Counted from the stretch's first letter, positions 26,052-34,600 are shown. The stretch: 64,000 bases of DNA from Flavobacterium pallidum (GCF_003097535.1 NZ_CP029187.1:1364001-1428000); one strand, 5' to 3'. Made by a program: numbers and translations. The notes: generated by a model from the letters alone, not told the origin.

Positions 26052-26072
26052 ACTTGTACCTTGTACGTTGCA
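26052..26072 (+). repeat. nnTTGnA heptamer repeat (three units)
   Basis: Three 7-nt units, ACTTGTA, CCTTGTA and CGTTGCA, follow the nnnCAGG repeat in the same spacer. Confidence 0.6.
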
Positions 26073-26084
26073 CCGGGAACCTTT

Positions 26085-27023
26085 TTAGAATTGGTAAACG
26101 ACTTCTAACTTGTAGTCTTTCAATGAAGCCTGCGCTTTTTCGAGGTCTTCGGTAAAGCCGAGTATATAACCGCCGCCGCCTGATCCGCAAAGCTTCAGGT
26201 AATAATCGTTAGTGTCAATGCCTTTTTGCCAGATGCCGTGAAATTGTTCCGGAATCATGGGTTTGAAATTATCCAATACGACCCTTGACAGTTTCTTGGT
26301 ATTCGAAAAAAGCGATTTTCGGTCGCCGCCAAGGAAATTCTCGACGCACAGGTCAGTGTATTTTACGAATTGGTTTTTCAGCATCGCGCGAAACCCTTTA
26401 TCTTTTAAGTTTTCCATAAAAATATTTACCATTGGAGCGGTTTCGCCAACGATTCCTGAATCAAGCAAAAATACGGCGCCTTTGCCGTTAGTGCTTTGGG
26501 TAGGAATTCCGGTGGCTTCGATATTGTCTTTGGAATTGATCAGGATCGGAATGCTGAGGTAGCTGTTTAACGGGTCCAGGCCGGAACTCTTTCCGTGGAA
26601 AAAGGATTCCATCTGCCCGAAAATATTTTTCAGCGTCAAAAGCTTTTCACGCGTCAGGTTTTCCAGTACGGTGATTTTGTTTTTGGCGTATTTATCGTAA
26701 ATGGCGGCAACCAATGCGCCGCTGCTTCCTACGCCATAACCCTGCGGGATGCTGGAATCGAAATACATTCCGGCTTCAACGTCACTTTTTAAAGCATCCA
26801 GATCAAACTGTACCAACGCCGGCTGTTCTGCCTGAAGGGTTTCGAGATGTGAGATGAATCTTTTGAGGTTGGCGTTGGATTTCAGTGCTTCAGGAGCGGG
26901 ATTCCCGTCTGATTTCAGCGCGCCGTTATAAAAATTATAAGGAATTGATAATCCTTTGGAATCCTTAATGATACCATACTCTCCAAAGAGCAGTATTTTG
27001 GAATAGAATAAAGGTCCTTTCAT
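26085..27023 (-). CDS. mvk: Mevalonate kinase (GHMP kinase family)
   Basis: Phosphorylates mevalonate to 5-phosphomevalonate in isoprenoid synthesis. The 312-residue GHMP kinase begins with YSKILLFGEYGIIK. It has the glycine-rich ATP loop PQGYGVGSSGALVAA (about 93-107), the catalytic aspartate region FHGKSSGLDPLNSYL (D150) and the C-terminal GHMP motif LCGSGGGGYILGF. It starts 10 nt after the diphosphomevalonate decarboxylase stop on the same strand. No phosphomevalonate kinase lies between or beside them. The exact GHMP subtype is inferred from this pairing. Confidence 0.85.
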   Translation of the reverse strand: MKGPLFYSKILLFGEYGIIKDSKGLSIPYNFYNGALKSDGNPAPEALKSNANLKRFISHLETLQAEQPALVQFDLDALKSDVEAGMYFDSSIPQGYGVGSSGALVAAIYDKYAKNKITVLENLTREKLLTLKNIFGQMESFFHGKSSGLDPLNSYLSIPILINSKDNIEATGIPTQSTNGKGAVFLLDSGIVGETAPMVNIFMENLKDKGFRAMLKNQFVKYTDLCVENFLGGDRKSLFSNTKKLSRVVLDNFKPMIPEQFHGIWQKGIDTNDYYLKLCGSGGGGYILGFTEDLEKAQASLKDYKLEVVYQF

Positions 27024-27033
27024 ACTTTTTATG

Positions 27034-28116
27034 TCAAATTAATTCGGCTCCATGGCCAATCGCATCACAAATATACTGACCATTTTCGCAATAGCCTACT
27101 AAATTACTCTTAATAAACGCTAAAACTTCTACGCTAACGTTTTCGGGATAAAGCACATGCACATTCGCACCGGCATCGAGGGTAAAACAAACCGGAATTC
27201 CTGTTTCTTTCCTGAATTTCCAAATGTGGTTTATAATTTCCAAAGTGTTTGGTTTCATCAGGATAAAATAAGGCATCGAAGTCATCATCATGGCGTGTAA
27301 AGTCAACGCTTCACTTTCGACTATGCTTACGAAATCAGTCAGGTTTCCGTTTTGCATAACGGCGCATAACCGGTGTAAATTGTCATGAGCCTGTAAAAAT
27401 CGTTGTGCCGCAAAAGGATGTCCGTGCATTAAATCATGGCCGACCGTGCTTGAAACTTCTTTTTTGCCTTTATCAACCAATAAAATCGTGTCCTGGTAAT
27501 TCTTAAAGTTGGGATGGATTTCAAATGGGAATGCTACGCCGTAAAAATCTGAACTTTCACTAAAATCGGCATGATTTCCCCAAATAACGACGCTTCCTTT
27601 TACACTGCGGCATGCGCTTCCGGAGCCCAACCGTGCTAAGAATGACGCTTTTTGGTAAAAATGACCATCGTCCATTTCAGGATCAAGCTGCTTTTCCACA
27701 TGCATTAAAGCGACGGACAAAGCCGCCATTCCTGATGCCGATGAAGCGATTCCGGAACTGTGCGGAAAAGTGTTTTTGGTGTCAATCGTGAAATGGTAAT
27801 TTTTCAGGAAAGGCATATAAGTTTCAATCCTTTCAAAGAATTTTTGGATTTTCGGCTTGAAATCTTCCTTTGGTTTTCCTTCAAAAAGCAAGTCAAATGA
27901 AAAGGAATCCGATTGAGTTTTTTTTGCGAAAGCCAGTGTCGTGACCGTCTTGCAATGACTTAAAGTGAAGCTAATCGATGGATTGGCCGGAATCTGGTGC
28001 TGCTTTTTACCCCAATACTTCACCAGGGCAATATTGCTTGGCGCAGAAACCGTTATTGAGCCTTCGGTCAGTTCTTGTATGTATTTTTTCGAAATGAATT
28101 GCGATTCGGAACTCAT
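27034..28116 (-). CDS. mvaD: Diphosphomevalonate decarboxylase
   Basis: ATP-dependent decarboxylation of diphosphomevalonate to isopentenyl diphosphate. The 360-residue product has SAPSNIALVKYWGKK near the N-terminus, the phosphate loop PHSSGIASSASGMAAL, RLGSGSACRSVKGSVVIWG, and the active-site aspartate in CFTLDAGANVH. The ATG at 28116 is chosen; an in-frame TTG 6 codons upstream overlaps the -7 promoter box. It is first in the minus-strand isoprenoid operon and divergent from tspO. Confidence 0.93.
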   Translation of the reverse strand: MSSESQFISKKYIQELTEGSITVSAPSNIALVKYWGKKQHQIPANPSISFTLSHCKTVTTLAFAKKTQSDSFSFDLLFEGKPKEDFKPKIQKFFERIETYMPFLKNYHFTIDTKNTFPHSSGIASSASGMAALSVALMHVEKQLDPEMDDGHFYQKASFLARLGSGSACRSVKGSVVIWGNHADFSESSDFYGVAFPFEIHPNFKNYQDTILLVDKGKKEVSSTVGHDLMHGHPFAAQRFLQAHDNLHRLCAVMQNGNLTDFVSIVESEALTLHAMMMTSMPYFILMKPNTLEIINHIWKFRKETGIPVCFTLDAGANVHVLYPENVSVEVLAFIKSNLVGYCENGQYICDAIGHGAELI

Positions 28117-28131
28117 GAATATTATTTGCTG

Positions 28132-28139
28132 CAAAGATA
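28132..28139 (-). promoter_or_regulatory. Putative -7 box (TATCTTTG) of mvaD
   Basis: The minus strand reads TATCTTTG, matching TAnnTTTG, and ends 15 nt before the mvaD ATG. This supports the ATG rather than the upstream TTG. It lies beside the divergent tspO promoter. Confidence 0.5.
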
Positions 28140-28145
28140 CTTTTT

Positions 28146-28174
28146 TTTGTTTCCCAAGCTTTTTATTACTTTTA
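28146..28174 (+). promoter_or_regulatory. Candidate promoter of tspO, divergent from mvaD
   Basis: TTTG (28146-28149), 17 nt, then TACTTTTA (28167-28174, one mismatch to TAnnTTTG), ending 10 nt before the tspO ATG. The very short leader lowers confidence. Confidence 0.4.
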
Positions 28175-28184
28175 AGAAAAAAAC

Positions 28185-28661
28185 ATGAACAGGTATTTTA
28201 AGATATTGATTTTCGTAGCGACCTGCCTTGGCGTGGGATATTTTTCCGGAATCGCCACACAGTCCGGAGTAAATGATTGGTTTCCCACGTTGAAAAAGCC
28301 GGTATTCAATCCTCCTTCGGCAGTGTTTATGCCAGTCTGGACTACATTGTATGTTTTTATGGGCGTGGCTGCGGGCTTGGTTTGGGCAGAAATTGAAAAT
28401 AAACGTGAAGAAGTCACTTCGGCACTGCGTTTTTTCTGGATTCAGCTGGCATTAAATGCAGCCTGGTCATTCCTTTTCTTCATGCTCAAAAACCCGTTAC
28501 TGGCTTTCATCGAAATGATTGTTTTATGGCTGATGATTTATGAAACCTGGTTTAAATTCCGAAGGATTAACGCCATTTCGGGCTATCTTTTCGTGCCTTA
28601 TTTGCTTTGGGTCACTTTCGCGCTGGTGCTTAATGGAAGTATTTGGTGGCTAAATAAGTAA
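28185..28661 (+). CDS. tspO: TspO/MBR family protein
   Basis: A 158-residue, five-helix membrane protein of the TspO/translocator family, which binds porphyrins and other tetrapyrroles. It shows the family pattern: VGYFSGIATQSGVNDWF, then LKKPVFNPPSAVFMPVWTTLY with the conserved WF and P residues, LALNAAWSFLFF, and a C-terminal YLLWVTFALVLNGSIWWL. In bacteria it is linked to tetrapyrrole handling and stress; no direct role is shown here. It stands alone between mvaD (divergent) and the nuo operon. Confidence 0.92.
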   Translation: MNRYFKILIFVATCLGVGYFSGIATQSGVNDWFPTLKKPVFNPPSAVFMPVWTTLYVFMGVAAGLVWAEIENKREEVTSALRFFWIQLALNAAWSFLFFMLKNPLLAFIEMIVLWLMIYETWFKFRRINAISGYLFVPYLLWVTFALVLNGSIWWLNK

Positions 28662-28743
28662 ATGCAGATATTGCACACTATTTATAATCAATAAAAATTA
28701 CGATTTTACAACGTTATAGTGGGTACTAATTTTGGCTTTTGGG

Positions 28744-28774
28744 TTGTGATTTCCAAGCACGCAAGTTATCTTTG
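28744..28774 (+). promoter_or_regulatory. Promoter of the nuo operon
   Basis: A -33 TTG (28744-28746), 20-nt spacer and a full -7 TATCTTTG (28767-28774) match the Bacteroidota consensus. The box ends 23 nt before nuoA. Confidence 0.65.
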
Positions 28775-28797
28775 TTCCCAAATTTTTAAAGATAATT

Positions 28798-29163
28798 ATG
28801 CAATCTACCCAAACGGATTATCTCCCGATTTTAATCCAGATGCTTCTGGCAGTCGGATTTGTGGTATTGACCATCATAGGCTCCAGTTTCCTTGGCCCGA
28901 AAAGGCATTCCAAGAATAAAGACAAGACTTTCGAGTGCGGAATCGAATCCATCGGTAATGCGCGCGTGCCGTTTTCGGTGAAATATTTCCTGGTAGCGAT
29001 CCTTTTCGTGCTTTTTGACGTGGAAGTGATTTTCCTGTATCCATGGGCTGTCAATTTTAAAGAAATGGGCATCGATGGATTGCTGAAAATGGGCGTATTC
29101 ATGATTCTACTGTTGGTCGGATTTTTCTATGTCATGAAGAAAAAAGGCCTTGAGTGGGATTAA
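28798..29163 (+). CDS. nuoA: NADH-quinone oxidoreductase subunit A
   Basis: Membrane-arm subunit of respiratory complex I near the quinone site. The 121-residue product has three helices (ILIQMLLAVGFVVLTIIGSS; VAILFVLFDVEVIFLYPWAV; LKMGVFMILLLVGFFYVM). The conserved loop KTFECGIESIGNARVPFSVKYF contains the family cysteine. It is first in a 14-gene operon in the standard A to N order. The gap to nuoB is 84 nt and holds short repeats. Confidence 0.97.
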   Translation: MQSTQTDYLPILIQMLLAVGFVVLTIIGSSFLGPKRHSKNKDKTFECGIESIGNARVPFSVKYFLVAILFVLFDVEVIFLYPWAVNFKEMGIDGLLKMGVFMILLLVGFFYVMKKKGLEWD

Positions 29164-29172
29164 ATCAGCATT

Positions 29173-29200
29173 GAGATATGAGTATTCAGATGTGAGGCAT
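29173..29200 (+). repeat. Heptamer repeat in the nuoA-nuoB gap (four units)
   Basis: Four 7-nt units, GAGATAT, GAGTATT, CAGATGT, GAGGCAT, fitting [GC]AGnnnT, directly after nuoA. Confidence 0.6.
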
Positions 29201-29211
29201 ACGGCCTGACT

Positions 29212-29239
29212 CAATACTAAAATCCCAATACTAAAATCT
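29212..29239 (+). repeat. 14-nt direct repeat in the nuoA-nuoB gap
   Basis: CAATACTAAAATCC is followed at once by CAATACTAAAATCT, a tandem duplication with one change, ending 8 nt before nuoB. Confidence 0.85.
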
Positions 29240-29247
29240 AAATTAAA

Positions 29248-29799
29248 ATGAGCAATTCAAAAATAATAACAGACGCACCGGCTCCCGAAGGCTATTCAGG
29301 AGAAGGTTTTTTTGCAACAAAACTCGATTCGGTTGTCGGGATGGCGCGTGCCAATTCGCTTTGGCCTTTGCCGTTTGCCACTTCGTGCTGCGGAATTGAA
29401 TTCATGGCGACGATGGCTTCCCATTATGATGTGGCGCGTTTCGGTTCCGAGCGTATGAGTTTTTCTCCGCGTCAGGCTGATATGCTGTTGGTGATGGGGA
29501 CAATTGCGAAGAAAATGGCCCCGATTTTACGTCAGGTGTATGAGCAGATGGCTGAACCGCGTTGGGTGATTTCAGTAGGTGCCTGTGCCTGTTCAGGCGG
29601 AATTTTCGATACTTATTCTGTGCTTCAGGGCATCGATAAGATTATTCCTGTTGACGTGTATGTGCCAGGTTGCCCGCCACGTCCGGAGCAAATCCTTGAC
29701 GGCATCATGCGTCTTCAGGACCTTGTAAGATCTGAATCAGTAAGAAGAAGAAGTTCGCCGGAATACACCGAGTTGCTGGCTTCTTATAACATCAAATAA
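29248..29799 (+). CDS. nuoB: NADH-quinone oxidoreductase subunit B
   Basis: Peripheral-arm subunit carrying cluster N2, the electron donor to quinone. The 183-residue product has the tandem cysteines in [13 protein letters not shown] (C47, C48), GACACSGG (C113; the usual Asn is a second Cys here) and VPGCPPRPE (C142). The N-terminal extension is slightly long. It is followed by nuoC after 2 nt. Confidence 0.97.
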   Translation: MSNSKIITDAPAPEGYSGEGFFATKLDSVVGMARANSLWPLPFATSCCGIEFMATMASHYDVARFGSERMSFSPRQADMLLVMGTIAKKMAPILRQVYEQMAEPRWVISVGACACSGGIFDTYSVLQGIDKIIPVDVYVPGCPPRPEQILDGIMRLQDLVRSESVRRRSSPEYTELLASYNIK

Positions 29800-29801
29800 T
29801 A

Positions 29802-30323
29802 ATGGCTTTAGAAACTGCTGTCATACAAAATACGTTAGCCGACCAGTTCGGTGCCAAAGTAAGTAACTTTCAACAGATTCATGATATCCTGACTTTTGAA
29901 GTCAATACTGACGATATCAAGGAAGTGATGGGGTTTTTACGCGATGATAAAACCATGCGTTTTAATTTCCTTACCGATTTATGCGGGATGCATTTTCCGG
30001 ATGCGGTTCCCGAAAGGCAATTCGGGATGGTGTATCATATGCACAACTGGATGGACAATGTCAGGATCCGCATCAAATGTTTTATGGATGGTGAAAAGCC
30101 GGAAATTGATTCGGTAACGGGATTGTTCTTAAGTGCAAACTGGCAGGAAAGGGAAACTTACGATTTCTTCGGGATCATATTTAAAGGACATCCACAGCTG
30201 AAGCGTATTTTGAACATGGATGAAATGGTTTCATTCCCCATGAGGAAGGAATTCCCACTTGAAGATGGCGGAAGGACCGATAAGGACGACCGTTTCTTTG
30301 GGAGGACAACAGATAATTGCTAA
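29802..30323 (+). CDS. nuoC: NADH-quinone oxidoreductase subunit C
   Basis: The 173-residue 30-kDa-type subunit of the peripheral arm. Family pattern: FNFLTDLCGMHFPD, then VRIRIKCFMDGEKPEIDSVT and the C-terminal signature REVYDFFGI-like ETYDFFGIIFKGHPQLKRIL, with MRKEFPLED near the end. It is a separate gene, not fused to nuoD as in E. coli. nuoD begins 21 nt downstream. Confidence 0.96.
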   Translation: MALETAVIQNTLADQFGAKVSNFQQIHDILTFEVNTDDIKEVMGFLRDDKTMRFNFLTDLCGMHFPDAVPERQFGMVYHMHNWMDNVRIRIKCFMDGEKPEIDSVTGLFLSANWQERETYDFFGIIFKGHPQLKRILNMDEMVSFPMRKEFPLEDGGRTDKDDRFFGRTTDNC

Positions 30324-30344
30324 TAATGTCATTGAAATAAATAT

Positions 30345-31580
30345 ATGTCAGACTTATTATTACCACCGGAATTAAGGTATGCGGGCATCATCGAGCAACG
30401 TAAGAATGAAGACGGGAGCGAGCTTTCAGTCCTTAATTTAGGTCCGACGCACCCTGCCACGCACGGTATTTTCCAAAACATCCTTTTAATGGATGGCGAA
30501 AGGATTATCGATGGCGAAGGGACCGTTGGATACATTCACCGCGCTTTTGAAAAGATTGCCGAAAACAGGCCTTTTTACCAGATCACGCCGCTTACCGACA
30601 GGATGAATTATTGTTCCTCGCCGATCAACAATATGGGCTGGTGGATGACATTGGAGAAGGCGTTGGGTATAGAAGTACCAAAAAGGGCGCAATACCTGCG
30701 TGTTATCGTCATGGAATTGGCGCGTATAGCCGACCACATTATCTGTAATTCGGTTTTGGGTGTGGATACGGGAGCTTTAACGGGTTTCCTTTATGTGTTC
30801 CAATACCGCGAAAAAATTTATGAAATTTACGAAGAGATCTGCGGGGCACGCCTTACCACCAATATGGGAAGGATTGGCGGTTTCGAACGAGACTGGAGTC
30901 CGTTGGCTTTTGAAAAATTAAATACCTTACTTGAAGAATTTCCACCGATCTGGAGGGAATTTGAAAACCTGCTGACAAGAAACAGGATTTTTATGGACCG
31001 TACCATAAATGTAGGCCCGATTGCTGCTGAAAAAGCCATCAGTTACGGTTTTACAGGTCCGAACCTGCGTGCTGCCGGAGTGGATTATGATATTCGTGTC
31101 ATGCAGCCGTATTCTTCTTATGAAGATTTTGAATTTGATATCCCGGTTGGAAAATCAGGTGATACCTATGACCGTTTCTGTGTAAGGAACGCTGAGGTTT
31201 GGGAGAGCTTAAGCATCATCAAGCAGGCTTTGGCAAAACTGCCTGAAGGTCCATACCACGCTGATGTACCGGATTATTACCTGCCTCCGAAAGATGAGGT
31301 TTATAACAATATGGAGGCTTTAATCTATCACTTTAAGATTGTGATGGGTGAAGTTCCGGTTCCGGTTACTGAAGTATATCATCCGGTTGAAGGCGGAAAC
31401 GGGGAACTTGGGTTTTATCTGGTCACCGACGGAAGCCGTACAGCATACAGGCTGCATTTCCGCAGGCCATGTTTTATATATTACCAGGCCTTTAACGATA
31501 TGGTACAGGGGCAGATGCTTTCGGATGCGATTGCAACCTTGTCGAGCCTGAACGTTATTGCCGGAGAATTAGACGCATAA
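30345..31580 (+). CDS. nuoD: NADH-quinone oxidoreductase subunit D
   Basis: The 49-kDa-type subunit forming the quinone pocket with NuoB. The 411-residue product has NLGPTHPATHGIFQNILLMDGE (quinone-site His region), GYIHRAFEKIAENRPF, SPINNMGWWM, and the C-terminal DPVLGEVDR region replaced by the family's DMVQGQMLSDAIATL. No NuoC fusion. nuoE starts 3 nt after the stop. Confidence 0.96.
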   Translation: MSDLLLPPELRYAGIIEQRKNEDGSELSVLNLGPTHPATHGIFQNILLMDGERIIDGEGTVGYIHRAFEKIAENRPFYQITPLTDRMNYCSSPINNMGWWMTLEKALGIEVPKRAQYLRVIVMELARIADHIICNSVLGVDTGALTGFLYVFQYREKIYEIYEEICGARLTTNMGRIGGFERDWSPLAFEKLNTLLEEFPPIWREFENLLTRNRIFMDRTINVGPIAAEKAISYGFTGPNLRAAGVDYDIRVMQPYSSYEDFEFDIPVGKSGDTYDRFCVRNAEVWESLSIIKQALAKLPEGPYHADVPDYYLPPKDEVYNNMEALIYHFKIVMGEVPVPVTEVYHPVEGGNGELGFYLVTDGSRTAYRLHFRRPCFIYYQAFNDMVQGQMLSDAIATLSSLNVIAGELDA

Positions 31581-31583
31581 ACT

Positions 31584-32114
31584 ATGGAAAGAAAACATTA
31601 CACACAGGATATCAATATTTCGCCGGAGCTTATGGCCCGTATCGAGGAATTGTGCAGTCATTATCCTGAAGATAAGAGAAAGTCAGCACTACTGCCTGTT
31701 TTGCACGAGGTTCAGGATGCACACGATAACTGGCTCAGTATTGAATTGCAGGATAAAGTGGCTGAAATCATCGGGATTAAACCGGTTGAGGTTTATGAAG
31801 TGGTTTCTTTTTATACAATGTATAACCAAAGACCGATCGGGAAATTCATGTTCGAATTCTGCCAGACTTCACCTTGCTGCTTAAACGGTGTAGAAAACCT
31901 GATGGATTATACCTGTAATAAATTAGGGGTAAAAGTGGGTGAGCCAACTGCTGACGGCATGTTTGAAGTGCGCGGAGTAGAATGCCTTGGTGCCTGTGGT
32001 TATGCCCCGATGATGCAATTGGGGGATTTCTTCCTTGAGCATCTTAACGAAGAAAAAATCGATCAGCTGATTGTTGATTGCCGTGATAATAAAATAACGT
32101 TACACGATAAATAA
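31584..32114 (+). CDS. nuoE: NADH-quinone oxidoreductase subunit E
   Basis: The 24-kDa-type thioredoxin-fold subunit with 2Fe-2S cluster N1a in the NADH-oxidising module. The 176-residue product has all four ligands: C93 and C98 (CQTSPC), C134 and C138 (ECLGACG). The spacing matches E. coli NuoE almost exactly. It is followed after 1 nt by nuoF. Confidence 0.97.
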   Translation: MERKHYTQDINISPELMARIEELCSHYPEDKRKSALLPVLHEVQDAHDNWLSIELQDKVAEIIGIKPVEVYEVVSFYTMYNQRPIGKFMFEFCQTSPCCLNGVENLMDYTCNKLGVKVGEPTADGMFEVRGVECLGACGYAPMMQLGDFFLEHLNEEKIDQLIVDCRDNKITLHDK

Positions 32115-32115
32115 T

Positions 32116-33480
32116 ATGTCACAAAAAATATTATTGGACAAGATTAACGTTCCGGGCATCAAAACCTATGAAGTGTATCGCCGTGAAGGTGGTTATGCAT
32201 CTGTGGAGAAAGCCCTGAAAATGACTCCGGACGAGGTGGTGGAAGAAGTAAAGACTTCCGGACTTCGTGGTCGTGGTGGTGCGGGTTTCCCTGCCGGTAT
32301 GAAATGGAGTTTTATCGATAAGAAATCAGGAAAACCAAGACATTTGGTTTGCAATGCCGATGAATCAGAACCGGGAACCTTTAAGGACCGTTTCCTGATG
32401 GAGTACATTCCGCACCTTTTGATTGAGGGAATGATCACGTCGAGTTATGCATTGGGGGCAAATTTGTCATACATCTACATCCGTGGCGAATATATGTGGG
32501 TTTACAAAATCCTTGAAAGAGCGATTGCTGAAGCCAGGAATGCCGGATGGCTGGGTAAAAATATACAGGGTTCCGGATATGACCTTGAATTATATGTTCA
32601 TTGTGGTGCCGGCGCTTACATCTGCGGCGAGGAAACCGCTTTGATCGAATCGCTTGAAGGGAAGCGTGGTAATCCAAGGATTAAACCACCGTTTCCTGCC
32701 GTTTCCGGTCTTTGGGCGAATCCGACCGTGGTAAATAATGTGGAAACAATTGCTGCCGTGCCGTGGATTGTGAACAATTCCGGCGCAGAATATGCAAAAA
32801 TAGGTATCGGAAGATCGACAGGAACCAAATTGATTTCTGCTTCAGGACATATTAAAAATCCGGGGGTTTATGAAATTGAGTTGGGCTTAAGCGTATATGA
32901 ATTCATGAATTCAGATGAATATTTAGGCGGAATGAGTTCTGACCGTCCATTAAAGGCATTTGTACCGGGTGGAAGTTCGGTGCCTGTTTTGCCTGCCAAT
33001 TTAATTTATAAAACCGCGAACGGAGAAGACCGCCTGATGACTTATGAAAGTTTAAGCGATGGTGGTTTCGCAACCGGTTCAATGCTGGGTTCAGGTGGGT
33101 TTATTGTGTACAATGACACTTCCTGTATTGTTCGCAATACCTGGAATTTCTCCAGATTTTACCATCACGAAAGCTGTGGGCAATGCTCGCCATGCCGTGA
33201 AGGTACCGGCTGGTTGGAGAAAGTTTTACACCGTATCGAAACAGGAACAGGAAGGGAAGAAGATATTGATTTGCTATGGGACATCCAAAGCAAGATTGAA
33301 GGAAATACGATTTGCCCGCTGGGTGATGCTGCGGCATGGCCTGTGGCGGCTGCGATACGTCATTTCAGGGATGAATTTGAATACCATGTCCGTTTTCCGG
33401 AGAAAATTAAGAACAGGGACCATTTTGTAGCCGAGCCGTTTGAGCAGGTGAAGCATTTGGTTGGGAAAGTAACAGTATAG
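32116..33480 (+). CDS. nuoF: NADH-quinone oxidoreductase subunit F
   Basis: The 51-kDa-type subunit that binds NADH and FMN and carries cluster N3. The 454-residue product has the FMN-site GRGGAGFPAGMKW (52-64), the CGAGAYICGEETALIESLEG NADH region and the 4Fe-4S ligands C354, C357, C360 (SCGQCSPC) and C400 (TICPLGDAA). A 73-nt repeat-filled gap separates it from nuoG. Confidence 0.97.
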   Translation: MSQKILLDKINVPGIKTYEVYRREGGYASVEKALKMTPDEVVEEVKTSGLRGRGGAGFPAGMKWSFIDKKSGKPRHLVCNADESEPGTFKDRFLMEYIPHLLIEGMITSSYALGANLSYIYIRGEYMWVYKILERAIAEARNAGWLGKNIQGSGYDLELYVHCGAGAYICGEETALIESLEGKRGNPRIKPPFPAVSGLWANPTVVNNVETIAAVPWIVNNSGAEYAKIGIGRSTGTKLISASGHIKNPGVYEIELGLSVYEFMNSDEYLGGMSSDRPLKAFVPGGSSVPVLPANLIYKTANGEDRLMTYESLSDGGFATGSMLGSGGFIVYNDTSCIVRNTWNFSRFYHHESCGQCSPCREGTGWLEKVLHRIETGTGREEDIDLLWDIQSKIEGNTICPLGDAAAWPVAAAIRHFRDEFEYHVRFPEKIKNRDHFVAEPFEQVKHLVGKVTV

Positions 33481-33483
33481 TCA

Positions 33484-33504
33484 AAAGTGAAAAGCCAAAA
33501 GCCA
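33484..33504 (+). repeat. AAAGnnA heptamer repeat in the nuoF-nuoG gap (three units)
   Basis: Units AAAGTGA, AAAGCCA, AAAGCCA lie directly after nuoF. Confidence 0.6.
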
Positions 33505-33515
33505 AGAGTCTTCCT

Positions 33516-33542
33516 GACTTTCGGACTTTCGGACTTTCGGAC
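33516..33542 (+). repeat. GACTTTCG octamer repeat in the nuoF-nuoG gap
   Basis: GACTTTCG is repeated three times perfectly and followed by GAC (3.4 copies), 11 nt before nuoG. Perfect units suggest recent slippage. Confidence 0.9.
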
Positions 33543-33553
33543 AAATAGAAATT

Positions 33554-34597
33554 ATGAAAGTAACAATTGACGGTCAAAGTATAGACGTAGAACCAGGGAC
33601 AACGATCCTGCAGGCTGCGCGTATGATCGGTGGAGAATCTGTTCCGCCGGCCATGTGCTACTATTCAAAACTGAAAGGGAGCGGCGGGAAATGCCGTTGC
33701 TGCCTCGTTGAGGTTTCCAAAGGAAGTGAAGCAGATCCAAGGCCAATGCCAAAGCTGATGGCTTCCTGTGTTACCGGCTGTATGGACGGTATGGAAGTGA
33801 ACAGCAAATCTTCGCCAAGAGTGGAAGAGGCAAGAAAATCTGTAACGGAATTCCTCCTGATCAACCATCCGTTGGACTGCCCTGTTTGTGATCAGGCCGG
33901 AGAATGCGATTTACAGAACCTGAGCTTTAAACACGGGAAATCCAAAACACGTTTTATCGAAGAGAAAAGGACATTCGAACCGGAAAATATCGGGCCGAAT
34001 ATCCAACTGCATATGAACCGTTGTATCCTTTGTTACCGTTGTGTAATGGTTGCTGATCAATTGACAGACAATCGTGTACATGGAGTAATGGATCGTGGTG
34101 ATCATTCGAATATTTCGACCTGCATTTCCAAAGCGATTGACAATGAGTTTTCAGGAAATATGATCGATGTGTGTCCGGTTGGTGCATTGACTGACAAGAC
34201 TTTCCGTTTCAAGTCAAGGGTTTGGTTTAATAAGCCATACAATGCACACAGGAATTGCACGAAATGCTGCGGAAAAACGACTGTCTGGATGTTCGGAAAT
34301 GAAATCCAAAGGGTTACGGGAAGAAAAGACGAATTTCACGAAGTAGAGGAATTCATCTGCAACGAGTGCCGTTTTGACCATAAAGATGTAAACGACTGGA
34401 CCATAGAAGGACCGCGTAAATTCGAAAAGGATTCGGTGATCAACCAGAATAATTATACCCGGGATTTGGACACGGTGGTGATTGATACCGAGAAAAATAT
34501 CCTCAAAGGCCGTGACCAGGACCGTAAGAAAATCAGTATGCCGTCTGTTCCGCTGCAGCGGGAAGAACAGGAAGCGTTTAAACAAGGCAATATTTAA
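33554..34597 (+). CDS. nuoG: NADH-quinone oxidoreductase subunit G, short form
   Basis: Electron-transfer subunit between NuoF/E and the N2 branch. The 347-residue product has an N-terminal 2Fe-2S ferredoxin domain (C35, C47, C50 and C72 or C76), the His-Cys3 cluster N5 motif (H105, C109, C112, C118) and the N4 ligands (C157, C160, C163, C207). Cysteines at C235, C238, C269 and C272 could hold a further 4Fe-4S (N7-like) cluster. The molybdopterin-oxidoreductase-like C-terminal half of long NuoG proteins (about 900 residues in E. coli) is missing. The stop is followed after 3 nt by nuoH, so no remnant exists. Short forms are, from memory, usual in flavobacteria. Confidence 0.93.
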   Translation: MKVTIDGQSIDVEPGTTILQAARMIGGESVPPAMCYYSKLKGSGGKCRCCLVEVSKGSEADPRPMPKLMASCVTGCMDGMEVNSKSSPRVEEARKSVTEFLLINHPLDCPVCDQAGECDLQNLSFKHGKSKTRFIEEKRTFEPENIGPNIQLHMNRCILCYRCVMVADQLTDNRVHGVMDRGDHSNISTCISKAIDNEFSGNMIDVCPVGALTDKTFRFKSRVWFNKPYNAHRNCTKCCGKTTVWMFGNEIQRVTGRKDEFHEVEEFICNECRFDHKDVNDWTIEGPRKFEKDSVINQNNYTRDLDTVVIDTEKNILKGRDQDRKKISMPSVPLQREEQEAFKQGNI

Positions 34598-34600
34598 CGG

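Noticed and set aside
33554..34600. nuoG as a frameshifted or truncated pseudogene
   Set aside because: The next gene begins 3 nt after the stop and no remnant of the missing half is present in any frame; the cluster ligands are intact.
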